Assembly: GCF_002001125.1 (NCBI RefSeq)
Contig: NZ_MUNV01000005.1
Span: 372,001-436,000, forward strand
DNA: 64,000 nucleotides
Source: Rhodanobacter sp. B04
Lineage (GTDB): Bacteria; Pseudomonadota; Gammaproteobacteria; Xanthomonadales; Rhodanobacteraceae
Reading direction: 5' to 3'
In this document: positions 1 through 8,973 of the stretch, piece by piece
Layout of the letters: each line of letters starts with the position of its first letter
Numbering within the stretch: the stretch's first letter is position 1
Position numbers and translations under genes: made by a program
The notes under the pieces: generated by a model
What the model saw: only the letters and a program-made list of their open reading frames with translations
What the model was told of the DNA's origin: nothing
The model's database searches: none

Positions 1-343
1 CGTGTCCGTCGCTGGCCGCATCGAAATCGATCGCCGCACCACTTTCGGCATCCCATACAAGCATGCGTGCATACGGGCCGACACGTGCTTCACGTATGGA
101 CGTCCAGATGCCCAAGTCATCCAGCAGCGCCAGCGAGGATGGCGCGAGACCCACCACGCGCAGATCGACTTCATCGCCCATGCTCCACGCCGTCGGCGCG
201 CGCGCCTCCAGCAGCGCGGCACTGAAGCCGGCGCGTGCCAATGCCAGTGCAGCAGCGGCGCCGACCATGCCGCCGCCGACCACCGCGATGTCCAGTGCCG
301 ATGCGCGACGGCGCGGCGCGACTTCCTGCATTGACGCGCTCAT
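1..343 (-). CDS. UbiF/UbiI-type FAD monooxygenase, N-terminal part (cut by window edge)
   Basis: N-terminal 114 residues of a flavoprotein hydroxylase; the rest lies left of the window. A dinucleotide-binding GGGMVG motif falls at about residues 23-28 after a beta strand (DIAVV). The ending LVWDAESGAAIDF resembles the segment following the Rossmann motif in the UbiF/UbiI/VisC branch of ubiquinone hydroxylases, which hydroxylate the benzoquinone ring of ubiquinone precursors at the membrane. The ATG at 343 overlaps the stop of the upstream ubiH-like gene (ATGA), so the two are probably translationally coupled. Which ring position it acts on cannot be decided from the fragment. Confidence 0.8.
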   Translation of the reverse strand, partial: MSASMQEVAPRRRASALDIAVVGGGMVGAAAALALARAGFSAALLEARAPTAWSMGDEVDLRVVGLAPSSLALLDDLGIWTSIREARVGPYARMLVWDAESGAAIDFDAASDGH

Positions 344-1569
344 GGCAGCCGCTCCAGCACCGCGTGCGGCGGTTCACCGCGAAAACCCATGCCGCGGCGT
401 GCCAGTGCACGCTGCAGCGGCGACACCCGGTCGCAGGCCAGCAAGGCCAGCGAGCGAAGCGGCGCCAGCAGGGGCTGCGGCAAACAGGCCAGCCGCACCA
501 GGCCGTGGCTCATCGCCATCGTTCCGTCGCGATCCGGTGCACGCCGCGCGGCATAGCGCTCCAACAGATCCGAAGCACCCGGATCCGGAGCTGCCGCCAC
601 CAGTTCGGCCAGCGTCAGCGCGTCACGCAAGCCCAGATTGAAACCCTGCGCGCCGATCGGATGCACCGTTTGCGCAGCGTTGCCGACCAACACCGCACGC
701 GGCCCGATCAACTGCGCCGCGGCGACACGATGGATCGGATACGGATGACGCCGACCAGGCCGCGTCAGGCGACCAAGGCGCCAGCCGAATCGGCGCTGCG
801 CCAGCTCGATGAAACCCGCGTCATCGAGCGCGGCAACCGCATCCGCCTCGTCCGCCGCCACGGTCAGCACCAGCCCGCAACGGCGCTCGGCCAGCGGCAG
901 CAGTGCGATCGGGCCGTCATCGGCGAAACGCTCGTAGGCACGGTTGGCGTGGTCGCGCTCCGGCATGATCGTGCAAACGAACAGCGTCTGCCGATAGTCA
1001 TGCCGCTCGGCCTCGATGCCGAGCTGTGCGCGCACGAACGATCCAGTGCCGTCGGCTCCGACCAGCAGCGGCGCGTCGAGACTGCGCATGCCGTCGACCA
1101 TGGCGATTTGCGCACGCCAGCCAGCGGCCAGCGGTTGCAGCGCGGACAGGGTCGCAGGTGCCAGCCGGGTCAAGCGGGTGCATGCGTCCAGCCGCTGCAA
1201 CAGGGCCGCGCCAAGTTCGCGCGCCGGCAAGGTCCAGCCCAGCGCATCGACACCCTGCCGGTCCGCGTCGATGCGCGCACTGCCGAATTCGCCGGATCGA
1301 CTGACATGGATATGCCGGATCGGCGTGGCGCGGGCCGCAGCGTGGCGCCACACGCCGATCGCATCGAGCCCGTTGACGGTGGCCCGGGCCAGCGCCAGGT
1401 TGCGTTCGTCGTAACTGGGCTGGGCGTCGGTGCGCGGCGCGGCGGTCTCGACCAGGGTGGCCGCGATGCCGGCGGCATCCAGCGCGATCGCCAGGCTGGC
1501 GCCGACCAGGCCGCCGCCGATGATCAGGACGCCGGGCTCGTTCATGGCGGGAGATGCGAGGTCATTCAT
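340..1569 (-). CDS. ubiH: 2-octaprenyl-6-methoxyphenol hydroxylase (UbiH family)
   Basis: 409 residues, the usual family length. An FAD-binding GGGLVGAS motif lies near residue 18, a middle LLVGADGTGSFVR segment is the conserved GD/DG motif, and the C-terminal LVGNAAQTVHPIGAQGFNLG near residues 292-316 is the second FAD/substrate motif of the UbiH/COQ6 family. It is predicted to be an O2-dependent hydroxylase of the ubiquinone ring. Two in-frame ATG codons (1569 and 1545) are possible and neither has a clear Shine-Dalgarno sequence; 1569 is used. It ends in a 4-base overlap with the downstream UbiF/UbiI-type gene, giving a two-gene ubiquinone operon. Confidence 0.88.
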   Translation of the reverse strand: MNDLASPAMNEPGVLIIGGGLVGASLAIALDAAGIAATLVETAAPRTDAQPSYDERNLALARATVNGLDAIGVWRHAAARATPIRHIHVSRSGEFGSARIDADRQGVDALGWTLPARELGAALLQRLDACTRLTRLAPATLSALQPLAAGWRAQIAMVDGMRSLDAPLLVGADGTGSFVRAQLGIEAERHDYRQTLFVCTIMPERDHANRAYERFADDGPIALLPLAERRCGLVLTVAADEADAVAALDDAGFIELAQRRFGWRLGRLTRPGRRHPYPIHRVAAAQLIGPRAVLVGNAAQTVHPIGAQGFNLGLRDALTLAELVAAAPDPGASDLLERYAARRAPDRDGTMAMSHGLVRLACLPQPLLAPLRSLALLACDRVSPLQRALARRGMGFRGEPPHAVLERLP

Positions 1570-1643
1570 GGGTCGATGATACGCGCGGAGACTGCCTGCG
1601 TCCTCGTGCATTCGGCTAGACTAGCGGCCTCGCAGACGCCCAT

Positions 1644-2282
1644 ATGGAGCACTTCATGGTCAAGACACTGACCCAACGCCTCGGCATCCTGCTGGTGCTC
1701 GCCCTGGTGATGGCGGTCACCCGCGTGCACCACTCCTTCCTGCATCATTTCGATGCGCTGCCGGACGCCACCTGGAGCATTTTCTTCCTGGCCGGATTCT
1801 GGCTGCGCGGCGCCGGGCGCTGGGCCGGTTTTCGTTGGGCGTTCCCGCTGCTGATGGCCGAGGCGGTGCTGATCGACTACCTGGTGATCACCAGCCAGGG
1901 CATCGACTTCTGGAGCCACTACTGCGTATCGGCGGCTTACTGGTTTCTGATCCCGTCGTATTTCAGCCTGTGGCTGGGCGGCAGCTGGCTGGCACGCCAC
2001 CAGGTCGGCCTGCGCCTGCAGACCCTGGGCATGGCCGCCGTGGCCCTGCTGGTCAGCTGGGCGATGTGCTACCTGCTGTCCAATGGCAGCTTCTACTGGC
2101 TCAGCAACAGCGTGCCGCTGCCGCGCAGCTTTGCGGCTTGGTTCGCCAATCTGGGCGACTGGTACCTGCCGTTCCTGCAGACCACGGCCCTGTATGTCGG
2201 TGTCGGCGCCTTCGTGCATGTCCTGGTGATCCAGTTGACGCGCGCCATGAAACAGGCCGACCAACCGAATCTGCCCCACTGA
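1644..2282 (+). CDS. Integral membrane protein of unknown function beside the corrinoid adenosyltransferase
   Basis: 212 residues with about five hydrophobic membrane-spanning stretches (for example LGILLVLALVMAV near the N-terminus, then IFFLAGFWL, YWFLIPSYFSLWL, MAAVALLVSWAMCYLL and TTALYVGVGAFVHVLVIQL). No enzymatic motif is visible. It ends 19 bases before the PduO-type cobalamin adenosyltransferase gene on the same strand, so a cobalamin-related role, such as uptake or handling, is a reasonable guess from context only. The ATG at 1644 opens the frame; a second ATG at 1656 is possible. Confidence 0.72.
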   Translation: MEHFMVKTLTQRLGILLVLALVMAVTRVHHSFLHHFDALPDATWSIFFLAGFWLRGAGRWAGFRWAFPLLMAEAVLIDYLVITSQGIDFWSHYCVSAAYWFLIPSYFSLWLGGSWLARHQVGLRLQTLGMAAVALLVSWAMCYLLSNGSFYWLSNSVPLPRSFAAWFANLGDWYLPFLQTTALYVGVGAFVHVLVIQLTRAMKQADQPNLPH

Positions 2283-2301
2283 GCCGGCGTGCCGGATCGC
2301 C

Positions 2302-2874
2302 ATGGGCAACCGTCTCTCGAAGATCTACACGCGCACCGGCGACGACGGCAGCACCGGCCTCGGTGACGGCTCGCGTGTGGGCAAGGACTCGCTGCGGGTC
2401 AACGCCTACGGCACGGTGGACGAGCTCAACAGCACGATCGGCATGGTACTGGCCGCCGATGGCGTCGATGCCGCGATAAGCGACGTGCTCGGCCAGGTGC
2501 AGCACGCCCTGTTCGACCTCGGCGGCGAGCTGTGCATCCCCGGCATGGCGATGATCGAGGATGCCGACATCGATCGGCTGGAACAGGTGCTCGATCGCTT
2601 CAACGACCCGCTGCCGCCGCTGAAGGATTTCATCCTGCCCGGCGGCGGCATGGCGGCGGCGTGCTGCCACCTGGCGCGTACCGTGTGCCGCCGTGCCGAG
2701 CGCGAGGTGATCACCCTGGCGCGGGTCGAGACCGTGCGTCCGCAGGTACAGCGCTACCTCAACCGGCTGTCCGACCTGCTGTTCGTGATTTCGCGCGTGC
2801 TGGCACGCACCAGCGGTCACGGCGAGGTGCTGTGGCAGCACGAGCGCCGTCGCAAGCCCCCGCCTGCCGGGTAA
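2302..2874 (+). CDS. PduO-type cob(I)yrinic acid a,c-diamide adenosyltransferase
   Basis: 190 residues. The N-terminal IYTRTGDDGSTGLGDGSRVG is the ATP-binding signature of PduO-type ATP:cob(I)alamin adenosyltransferases. VDELNSTIG, the central DLGGEL, and the C-terminal RYLNRLSDLLFVISR helix are further family hallmarks. The enzyme transfers the 5'-deoxyadenosyl group of ATP to reduced corrinoid, making adenosylcobalamin. The gene lies between the membrane protein and the HDAC-like gene on the plus strand, with a 19-base gap upstream and 8 bases downstream, suggesting one transcript. A cobalamin riboswitch at about 41.6 kb shows that this organism also senses the cofactor. Confidence 0.93.
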   Translation: MGNRLSKIYTRTGDDGSTGLGDGSRVGKDSLRVNAYGTVDELNSTIGMVLAADGVDAAISDVLGQVQHALFDLGGELCIPGMAMIEDADIDRLEQVLDRFNDPLPPLKDFILPGGGMAAACCHLARTVCRRAEREVITLARVETVRPQVQRYLNRLSDLLFVISRVLARTSGHGEVLWQHERRRKPPPAG

Positions 2875-2882
2875 GCCAGCAC

Positions 2883-3803
2883 ATGCTGCGGCTGTATACC
2901 CACCCCGCCTGTCTGCTGCACGATCCCGGTCCGGGACATGCCGAGCAGCCGGCGCGGCTGCGGGTCGTGCTGCAGGCGCTGGACCATGATCGCCATGCCG
3001 CGCTCGATCGCGTCGAGGCGCCCCAGGTCAGTCGTGAACAATTGCTGCGGGTGCACAGCGCCGGCCATGTCGACCGGATCCTCGGCTGTACCGTGCAGGC
3101 CGACAGGCAATGGCTGGATGCCGATACCGCGATGTCGCCTGGATCGGTCGAGGCGGCGCTGCGTGCCGCCGGCGCCGCCGTGGCGGCGGTCGATGCCGTC
3201 ATGGCCGGCACGGCCAAGCACGCGTTCTGCGCCGTGCGGCCGCCCGGCCACCACGCCACGCGCGACCAGGCGATGGGCTTCTGCCTGTTCAACAACATCG
3301 CCGTGGCCGCTGCGCATGCACTGGATGCGCATGGCCTGAAGCGGGTCGCCATCGCCGACTTCGACGTGCACCACGGCAACGGCACGCAGGCGATCTTCGA
3401 GCGCGAGCCGCGCGTGCTGTTCGCTTCCAGCCATCAGTCGCCGCTTTATCCCGGCAGCGGCCGTGAGGACGAGCGCGGCGTGGGCAACATCGTCAACGGC
3501 ACCTTGTCGCCCGGCGCTGGTTCGCACGAATTCCGCGAGCTGTGGGACGGCGTGCTGCTGCCGCGGCTGCAGGCGTTCAAGCCGCAGCTGGTGCTGGTCT
3601 CCGCGGGCTTCGACGCACATCGCAACGACCCGCTGGCGGACATCAGGCTGGGCCAGGAAGACTATGTCTGGATCACCGAGCGCCTGGCGGCCCTCGCCCA
3701 TACCCATGCCGGAGGCCGGCTGGTCTCCACGCTGGAGGGCGGCTACGACCTCACCGCACTGGGCACCTGCGCAAGCGCACATGCCGGCACGCTTGCCGAC
3801 TGA
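2883..3803 (+). CDS. Histone deacetylase-family zinc hydrolase
   Basis: 306 residues covering a complete arginase/deacetylase fold domain. Recognisable motifs are RPPGHHA (tandem active-site histidines), GFCLFNNIAVAA, the zinc-ligand motif DFDVHHGNGT, SAGFDAH (metal ligand Asp) and EGGYD (catalytic Tyr). All expected catalytic residues are present, so an active deacetylase is predicted. Bacterial relatives act on acetylated polyamines, acetoin-related substrates or protein acetyl-lysine; the substrate cannot be read from sequence. ATG at 2883 starts 8 bases after the adenosyltransferase stop. Earlier in-frame codons overlap that gene in another frame and are rejected. Confidence 0.9.
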   Translation: MLRLYTHPACLLHDPGPGHAEQPARLRVVLQALDHDRHAALDRVEAPQVSREQLLRVHSAGHVDRILGCTVQADRQWLDADTAMSPGSVEAALRAAGAAVAAVDAVMAGTAKHAFCAVRPPGHHATRDQAMGFCLFNNIAVAAAHALDAHGLKRVAIADFDVHHGNGTQAIFEREPRVLFASSHQSPLYPGSGREDERGVGNIVNGTLSPGAGSHEFRELWDGVLLPRLQAFKPQLVLVSAGFDAHRNDPLADIRLGQEDYVWITERLAALAHTHAGGRLVSTLEGGYDLTALGTCASAHAGTLAD

Positions 3804-4105
3804 ATCACCTTCCCCAGGCAGCCTTGAACTCCAACGCCATGGAAGCGGACCGTCGAAGAGCGCCCGGTTCAGATGCGAGCTGCATGATGCCGCGCATGCC
3901 ATGCCCATGGTCGTCGTGGCTGGCCAAGGCGGTCGCGCGCGGAACTGCGCTGGATTCGGTTCGACACGCCACCCGGCGACGATCCTGGTCAACCCGTGCT
4001 CACCCAGACTGAATCCCCGCACTGGCCGGTTGCAGGTTTGCCTGCCGCCTGATGGGGCTTTCTGCTAGCTTTACCAGCCTTCAATGTCGGCAGATTTCCC
4101 TCGTG
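3804..4105. other. Gene-free stretch upstream of lptD
   Basis: About 300 bases separate the HDAC-like gene from lptD. No reading frame here has family-like content. The stretch must contain the lptD promoter, but I see neither a convincing sigma70 hexamer pair nor a sigmaE-type GGAACTT/TCTGA pair with correct spacing. Confidence 0.5.
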
Positions 4106-6535
4106 ATGGCCAAGTTCCCCCCGCGCCGCCTGCTGGCGGTTGCCGCAGCCCTAGCCCTGGTCGGCGGCCAAGCCGAAGCCAAGGATAGCCAGAACCGTCC
4201 CAAGAGCTCGCTGGACGGCTCCGAGCAGGTATGCCCCCTGGGTTCGTTTCACTGCACCCCGCGGCCATACAGCTATGCAATGTGCCGCCCCAACGCCATG
4301 CTGGAGTTCTACGACCCTACCCTCAGCAAGGATTCCGATCTGCGCGATACCAGCCCCGTGTATGCCCGGGCCAGATCCGTGGACAGCTCGAACCAGACGG
4401 TCTATCACCTCGCTGGCGACGCCTGGCTGACCCGGGCGGATCAGCGGGTGCAAGCCGACACCATCGATTACAACGACGACACCACCGACTACGATGCGCG
4501 TGGCAACGTCCGTTACCAGGAAGCCGGCCAGCTGATGGCGGGCACCCACATGCGCGGCAACACCGATGCCAACCGTGGCATTGCCGATGACGTGCGTTAC
4601 CAGATGCTCGATCAGCGCGGCAACGGTGTCGCCAAGCAGGGGCAGATGCTGGACGCCCAGCACACCCGCTACTCCATGGCCACTTATTCCACCTGCGATC
4701 TCGGCCATCACGTGTGGGAGTTCCGCGGCAAGACGATCACCATCGACAAGGCCGCCGGTGTCGGCGTGGCGCGCGATGCCACCATGCGCATCGGCAAGGT
4801 GCCGTTCCTGTACCTGCCGTACTTCAGTTTTCCGGTGGACCACCAGCGCAAGAGCGGTTTTCTCTATCCGACCTTCGGTCGAAGCAGCCGCTCCGGCTTC
4901 GAGATCAGCACGCCGTACTACCTGAATCTGGCACCCAATTACGACGCCACCCTGGATCCGCGCATCTATACCCTGCGCGGATCGATGCTGGCCGGCGAAT
5001 TCCGTTACCTGGTCCCGGGCAGCAGCGGCCAGCTCAACGTGGAATACGTGCCGAACGACCATGGCGCAAGCGATGGCCTGGCCGATACCCAGGGCAAGTC
5101 CCGTTACCTGGTCAGCTACACGGATCACACACAGCTGTGGCAAGGCTGGCAGTTCGTCGGCTCCTACAATCACGCGTCCGACAGCAGTTACCTCTACGAT
5201 TACGGCAATGCACTGTCGCACACGGTGGTCTACGCCTTTGCCTCCAACGCCGCCATCATTGGCAGCGGCAAATGGTGGAATGCCTCGTTCGGCGGCACGT
5301 TGTTCCAGAACACCAATCCGTTCGCCACGGCCTCCTCGCTGCCCTACGAGCAGCTGCCCTATGCGAATTTCAGCATGGACGTGCCGCTGAACCACTGGCT
5401 GCAATTCGGCATGGACAGCTCGGTGGCGGAATTCCGCAAGGACGACAACGTCGACGGCCAGCGCGCGGACATCTACCCCTACCTTTCCGCCGATTTCGGC
5501 ACGTCGGCGTGGTTCGTACGACCGAAACTGGCCTATCGCTACACCACCTACCAACTGGACGGCAACTACCAGGACTACGGTTACTACGGGATGCTCGGCA
5601 GCGGCACCGCCTCGCCGTTCACGCAGCAATCGCCAAGCCGCTCGCTGCCCATCGTCAGTCTCGACAGCGGCTTGGTATTCGACCGCAGCACCTCGCTGTT
5701 CGGCGACAGCTACACGCAAACCCTGGAGCCGCGGCTGTACTACCTGTATGTCCCCTACCGCAACCAGAACGACCTGCCGCTGTTCGACAGCAGCCTGATG
5801 TCGTTCGACTACTGGCAGCTGTTCTCGCCCAACCAGTTCGCTGGCGCGGACCGCCAGATGAATGCGAACAACCTCACCGGGGCGATCACCACCCGCCTGC
5901 TGGACGACGATGGTATCGAACGGCTGTCGGCCAGTTTCGGGCAGATCCGCTATTTCACGCCGCAGCGGGTGCAACTGCCAAACACCTCCAACACCGTGCC
6001 CGCCGTCACCGACTGGTCCGGCTCGGACTATGTCGCCGAGCTCGATTTGCAGCTCAGCGACCGCTGGCGCTTGAACAGCGAGTATCAGTGGAATCCGAAC
6101 AGCCGGGGCACCGACATGGCCTCGTTCGAGCTGCAGCACCGGCTGGGCACCGACGGCGTCATCAATTTCTCGTATCACTACCGTCGTCAGCTGATGGAAC
6201 AATACAGCGTTTCGGCGGTCTACCCGCTGGCTGACCGCTGGCGGTTGCTTGGGTCCTGGACTTACTCCGTGGCCATCAAGAACATGATCGAGGCACCCAC
6301 CGGCACGATCGATGCCATGGCTGGCGTGGAATACGACAGCTGCTGCATTACGTTGCGACTGGTCGATCGCAGTTACGTCAACCAGGCTTATTACGGGCTG
6401 ATTCCGGTTCCCACCGGCAGCAATATCAATCGTCGCGATAATGCCGTCATGTTCGAGGTGGTCTTCAAGGGACTCGGCTCGTCGGGCGGTAAAATCGATA
6501 ACCTGCTACGCCGTGATATTCTCGGCTATCAATAA
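4106..6535 (+). CDS. lptD: LPS-assembly outer-membrane protein LptD
   Basis: 809 residues, typical for LptD (Imp/OstA). A signal peptide (RRLLAVAAALALVGGQAEA) is followed by a periplasmic OstA beta-jellyroll region (LAGDAWLTRADQRVQADTID onwards) and a long aromatic-rich C-terminal beta-barrel. Cysteines fall at about residues 43, 50, 60, 197 and the adjacent pair 746-747 (YDSCC). The pair plus Cys-197 corresponds to the disulfide-forming cysteines known in E. coli LptD; the N-terminal cluster supplies the remaining partner plus extras. With LptE it inserts lipopolysaccharide into the outer leaflet. The start chosen gives an intact signal peptide. surA follows 25 bases later, the usual pairing. 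Confidence 0.95.
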   Translation: MAKFPPRRLLAVAAALALVGGQAEAKDSQNRPKSSLDGSEQVCPLGSFHCTPRPYSYAMCRPNAMLEFYDPTLSKDSDLRDTSPVYARARSVDSSNQTVYHLAGDAWLTRADQRVQADTIDYNDDTTDYDARGNVRYQEAGQLMAGTHMRGNTDANRGIADDVRYQMLDQRGNGVAKQGQMLDAQHTRYSMATYSTCDLGHHVWEFRGKTITIDKAAGVGVARDATMRIGKVPFLYLPYFSFPVDHQRKSGFLYPTFGRSSRSGFEISTPYYLNLAPNYDATLDPRIYTLRGSMLAGEFRYLVPGSSGQLNVEYVPNDHGASDGLADTQGKSRYLVSYTDHTQLWQGWQFVGSYNHASDSSYLYDYGNALSHTVVYAFASNAAIIGSGKWWNASFGGTLFQNTNPFATASSLPYEQLPYANFSMDVPLNHWLQFGMDSSVAEFRKDDNVDGQRADIYPYLSADFGTSAWFVRPKLAYRYTTYQLDGNYQDYGYYGMLGSGTASPFTQQSPSRSLPIVSLDSGLVFDRSTSLFGDSYTQTLEPRLYYLYVPYRNQNDLPLFDSSLMSFDYWQLFSPNQFAGADRQMNANNLTGAITTRLLDDDGIERLSASFGQIRYFTPQRVQLPNTSNTVPAVTDWSGSDYVAELDLQLSDRWRLNSEYQWNPNSRGTDMASFELQHRLGTDGVINFSYHYRRQLMEQYSVSAVYPLADRWRLLGSWTYSVAIKNMIEAPTGTIDAMAGVEYDSCCITLRLVDRSYVNQAYYGLIPVPTGSNINRRDNAVMFEVVFKGLGSSGGKIDNLLRRDILGYQ

Positions 6536-6560
6536 TCGCAGTAGTCACCGGCTTTCACTG

Positions 6561-7904
6561 ATGAAGCAACTCATTGCATCTTTCCTGCTCGCACTCGCGA
6601 TCATGGTTCCTGTTCATGCCCAGCTGTTGACGCCGAACGCGCCAGCCAGCCGGCCGCTGGATCGCATCGTGGCCGTCGTCAACGACGACGTGATCCTGCA
6701 GAGCGAGCTGGACAGCGCCGTGCGCTCGATCCAGCAGCAGTATGCCGGCCATAGCGAGCAACTGCCGCCGATGAACGTGCTGCAGCAACAGGTACTCGAT
6801 CGCCTGGTGCTGATGAAGCTGCAATTGCAGAAGGCCGGCGATCAGGGCGTGCGCATTTCCAACGCGGATGTCGATCAGGCCGTTGCCAATGTGGCACAGC
6901 AAAACAAGCTCACCCCCGACCAGCTGCGCACGGCCGTTGAACAGTCGGGCGACAGCTTTGCGGCATTCCGCGAGCAGTTGGCCGACCAGATCACGGTGCA
7001 GCGCCTGCATGACAGCGTGGTGCACGATTCGGTCACGGTCACCGACAGCGAGATCGATAACCTGCTGAACAGCCCGACCTACAAGGCTGGCGAAGTGCAT
7101 CTGGCGCACATCCAGATCAGCATTCCCGGCGGTGCCGACGCTGCCGCGATCCAGGCCAGCCAGGCCAAGGCCGAACAAGCCATTGCGGCCATCAGGGGCG
7201 GCATGGATTTCCATGCTGCGGCCATCCGCTACTCCGACGCACCTGATGCGCTCGACGGCGGCGACCTCGGCTGGCGGCGCCTGGACGAGATTCCGCCGGC
7301 GTTTGCGGACACGGTCGATTCGATGAAGCCCGGCGAAGTCAGCGCAGCCCTGCGCGGGCCGACCGGCTTTCACATCCTCAAGCTGATCGATCAGCGCAAG
7401 AGTGATCGCTCGATGGTCACCGAGTTCCACGCACGACAGATCCTGATCAAGCCAAGCGAGCTGGTCACTCCGGCCCAGGCCCAGCAGAAGGCGCAGGATC
7501 TGTACAACCGCATCGTCAACAAGCATGAGGACTTCGCCACCCTGGCGAAGGAGTACTCCAAGGACGACACCACCGCCAATGTCGGCGGCGACATGGGTTG
7601 GTTTGCACAGGACCAGTGGGGTTCGATCATCGCCAGGCAGTTGGACGGCATGAAGGACAACGAAGTCTCGCAACCGTTCCAGAGCGAGGCTGGCTGGCAC
7701 ATCCTGCAACGCCTTGGCACCCGCCAGAGCGACCAGACCGTGCAGCGTGCACGCGACCAGGCGCGCCAGGCGATCGGCAATCGCAAGGCTGACCAGGCCT
7801 ACGACGACTACCTGCGCGACCTGCGCGCCAACGCCTACATCAATATCCTGGTGCCCGAACTGCGCGAGACCGGCAGCCAGGCCGCCACCGGCACCTCGCC
7901 GTAA
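6561..7904 (+). CDS. surA: Periplasmic chaperone/peptidyl-prolyl isomerase SurA
   Basis: 447 residues. A cleavable signal peptide (MKQLIASFLLALAIMVPVHA) precedes the SurA N-terminal chaperone domain (DRIVAVVNDDVILQSELD). Two parvulin domains begin near residues 179 (VHLAHIQISIP) and 288 (EFHARQILIKPSE), each with the GGDLGW or GGDMGW loop, followed by a C-terminal helix. SurA escorts unfolded outer-membrane proteins, including LptD, through the periplasm, which fits its position directly after lptD. ATG at 6561 was chosen because it starts the signal peptide; upstream in-frame codons lie inside lptD. Confidence 0.95.
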   Translation: MKQLIASFLLALAIMVPVHAQLLTPNAPASRPLDRIVAVVNDDVILQSELDSAVRSIQQQYAGHSEQLPPMNVLQQQVLDRLVLMKLQLQKAGDQGVRISNADVDQAVANVAQQNKLTPDQLRTAVEQSGDSFAAFREQLADQITVQRLHDSVVHDSVTVTDSEIDNLLNSPTYKAGEVHLAHIQISIPGGADAAAIQASQAKAEQAIAAIRGGMDFHAAAIRYSDAPDALDGGDLGWRRLDEIPPAFADTVDSMKPGEVSAALRGPTGFHILKLIDQRKSDRSMVTEFHARQILIKPSELVTPAQAQQKAQDLYNRIVNKHEDFATLAKEYSKDDTTANVGGDMGWFAQDQWGSIIARQLDGMKDNEVSQPFQSEAGWHILQRLGTRQSDQTVQRARDQARQAIGNRKADQAYDDYLRDLRANAYINILVPELRETGSQAATGTSP

Positions 7905-7910
7905 GCCGGC

Positions 7911-8921
7911 TTGGGCGCGCACATCCCCCGGCTCGCGGTCACTGCCGGTGAGCCGGCGGGCATCGGCGCGGAATTGCTGATCCATCTGGCTGCCAGCCCG
8001 CTGGCAGCCGATCTCGTCGCAATCACCGACCGCGCCCTGCTGGAACGTGCCGCGGTACGCTGCGGCATGCGCATCGAACTGGCCGACGACGACGGCAGTC
8101 CGCAGCAGCAGCGTCGCCCCGGCACCCTGCGACTGCGCCAGATACCGCTGGCGGTTGCCGAAGTGCCCGGTCAGCCTGACCCACGCAACGCACACCATGT
8201 TCTGGCCACGCTCGCCGAGGCAGCCGACGGCTGCATGGCCGGGCGCTATGACGCCGTAGTCACCGCACCACTGCAGAAATCCTCGATCAACGATGCCGGC
8301 ATCCGCTTCAGCGGGCACACCGAGTTCTTCGCCGAGCGCGCCCATGCCGACGTGGTGATGATGCTGGCCAGCCCGGAACTGCGGGTGGCCTTGGCGACCA
8401 CTCACCTGCCATTGGCCGCGGTCTCGGCGGCCATTACCCGCGAGTCGCTGGCCCGCACGCTGCGCATCGTGCATGCCGAATTGCAGCGCAAGTTCGGCCT
8501 GGCAGACCCTCGCATCGCCGTGCTGGGTCTCAATCCGCACGCTGGCGAAAACGGGCATCTCGGCCATGAGGAAATCGACACGCTGATCCCCGTGCTGGAA
8601 GCATTGCGCCGCGAAGGCATGCAACTGCTCGGCCCGTTGCCGGCCGACACCGCCTTCGTGCCGGCACAACGCCGGCACTACGATGCAGTGCTGGCCATGT
8701 ATCACGACCAGGCGTTGCCGGTACTGAAGAGCGAAGCGTTCGACCGTACCGTAAATCTCACGCTCGGCCTGCCGTTCATCCGTACCTCGGTCGATCACGG
8801 CACTGCGCTGGACCTGGCCGGCACCGGGCGCGCCGATCCGGCCAGCCTGCTCGCCGCGGCTACCATGGCGCTCGCGCTTGTCCAGCGAAGGAACGAGACA
8901 AGAGGAGTCAGAAACGAGTGA
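7911..8921 (+). CDS. pdxA: 4-hydroxythreonine-4-phosphate dehydrogenase PdxA
   Basis: 336 residues. N-terminal VTAGEPAGIGAEL, central HTEFFAERAHAD, NPHAGENGHLGHEE and MYHDQALPVLK (about residue 262) are PdxA metal- and substrate-binding motifs. The enzyme oxidises 4-phosphohydroxy-threonine for pyridoxal phosphate synthesis. Start is TTG at 7911, 6 bases after the surA stop; no ATG or GTG fits the conserved N-terminus. The last dozen residues (QRRNETRGVRNE) are not family-like and are encoded by a low-complexity repeat that also supplies the stop codon. Confidence 0.93.
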   Translation: MGAHIPRLAVTAGEPAGIGAELLIHLAASPLAADLVAITDRALLERAAVRCGMRIELADDDGSPQQQRRPGTLRLRQIPLAVAEVPGQPDPRNAHHVLATLAEAADGCMAGRYDAVVTAPLQKSSINDAGIRFSGHTEFFAERAHADVVMMLASPELRVALATTHLPLAAVSAAITRESLARTLRIVHAELQRKFGLADPRIAVLGLNPHAGENGHLGHEEIDTLIPVLEALRREGMQLLGPLPADTAFVPAQRRHYDAVLAMYHDQALPVLKSEAFDRTVNLTLGLPFIRTSVDHGTALDLAGTGRADPASLLAAATMALALVQRRNETRGVRNE

Positions 8922-8967
8922 ACCAATCCGGCCCTTGCTCACTTCCCACACTTCTCAGCTCACTCCT
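8903..8967. repeat. Degenerate inverted/heptad repeat at the pdxA 3' end
   Basis: The stretch carries AGGAGTCAG...CGAGTGA on the left and CTCACTTCCCACACTTCTCAG...CACTCCT on the right. It is an imperfect inverted repeat built from the same ACTTCTC/ACTCCT words as the much clearer repeat at 33293-33407. It spans the pdxA stop codon and ends just before ksgA. Confidence 0.5.
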
Positions 8968-8973
8968 GATTCT

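Noticed and set aside
3937-3965. SigmaE-type promoter for lptD (GGAACT at about 3939)
   Set aside because: No matching -10 element at the required spacing; the resemblance is limited to six bases.
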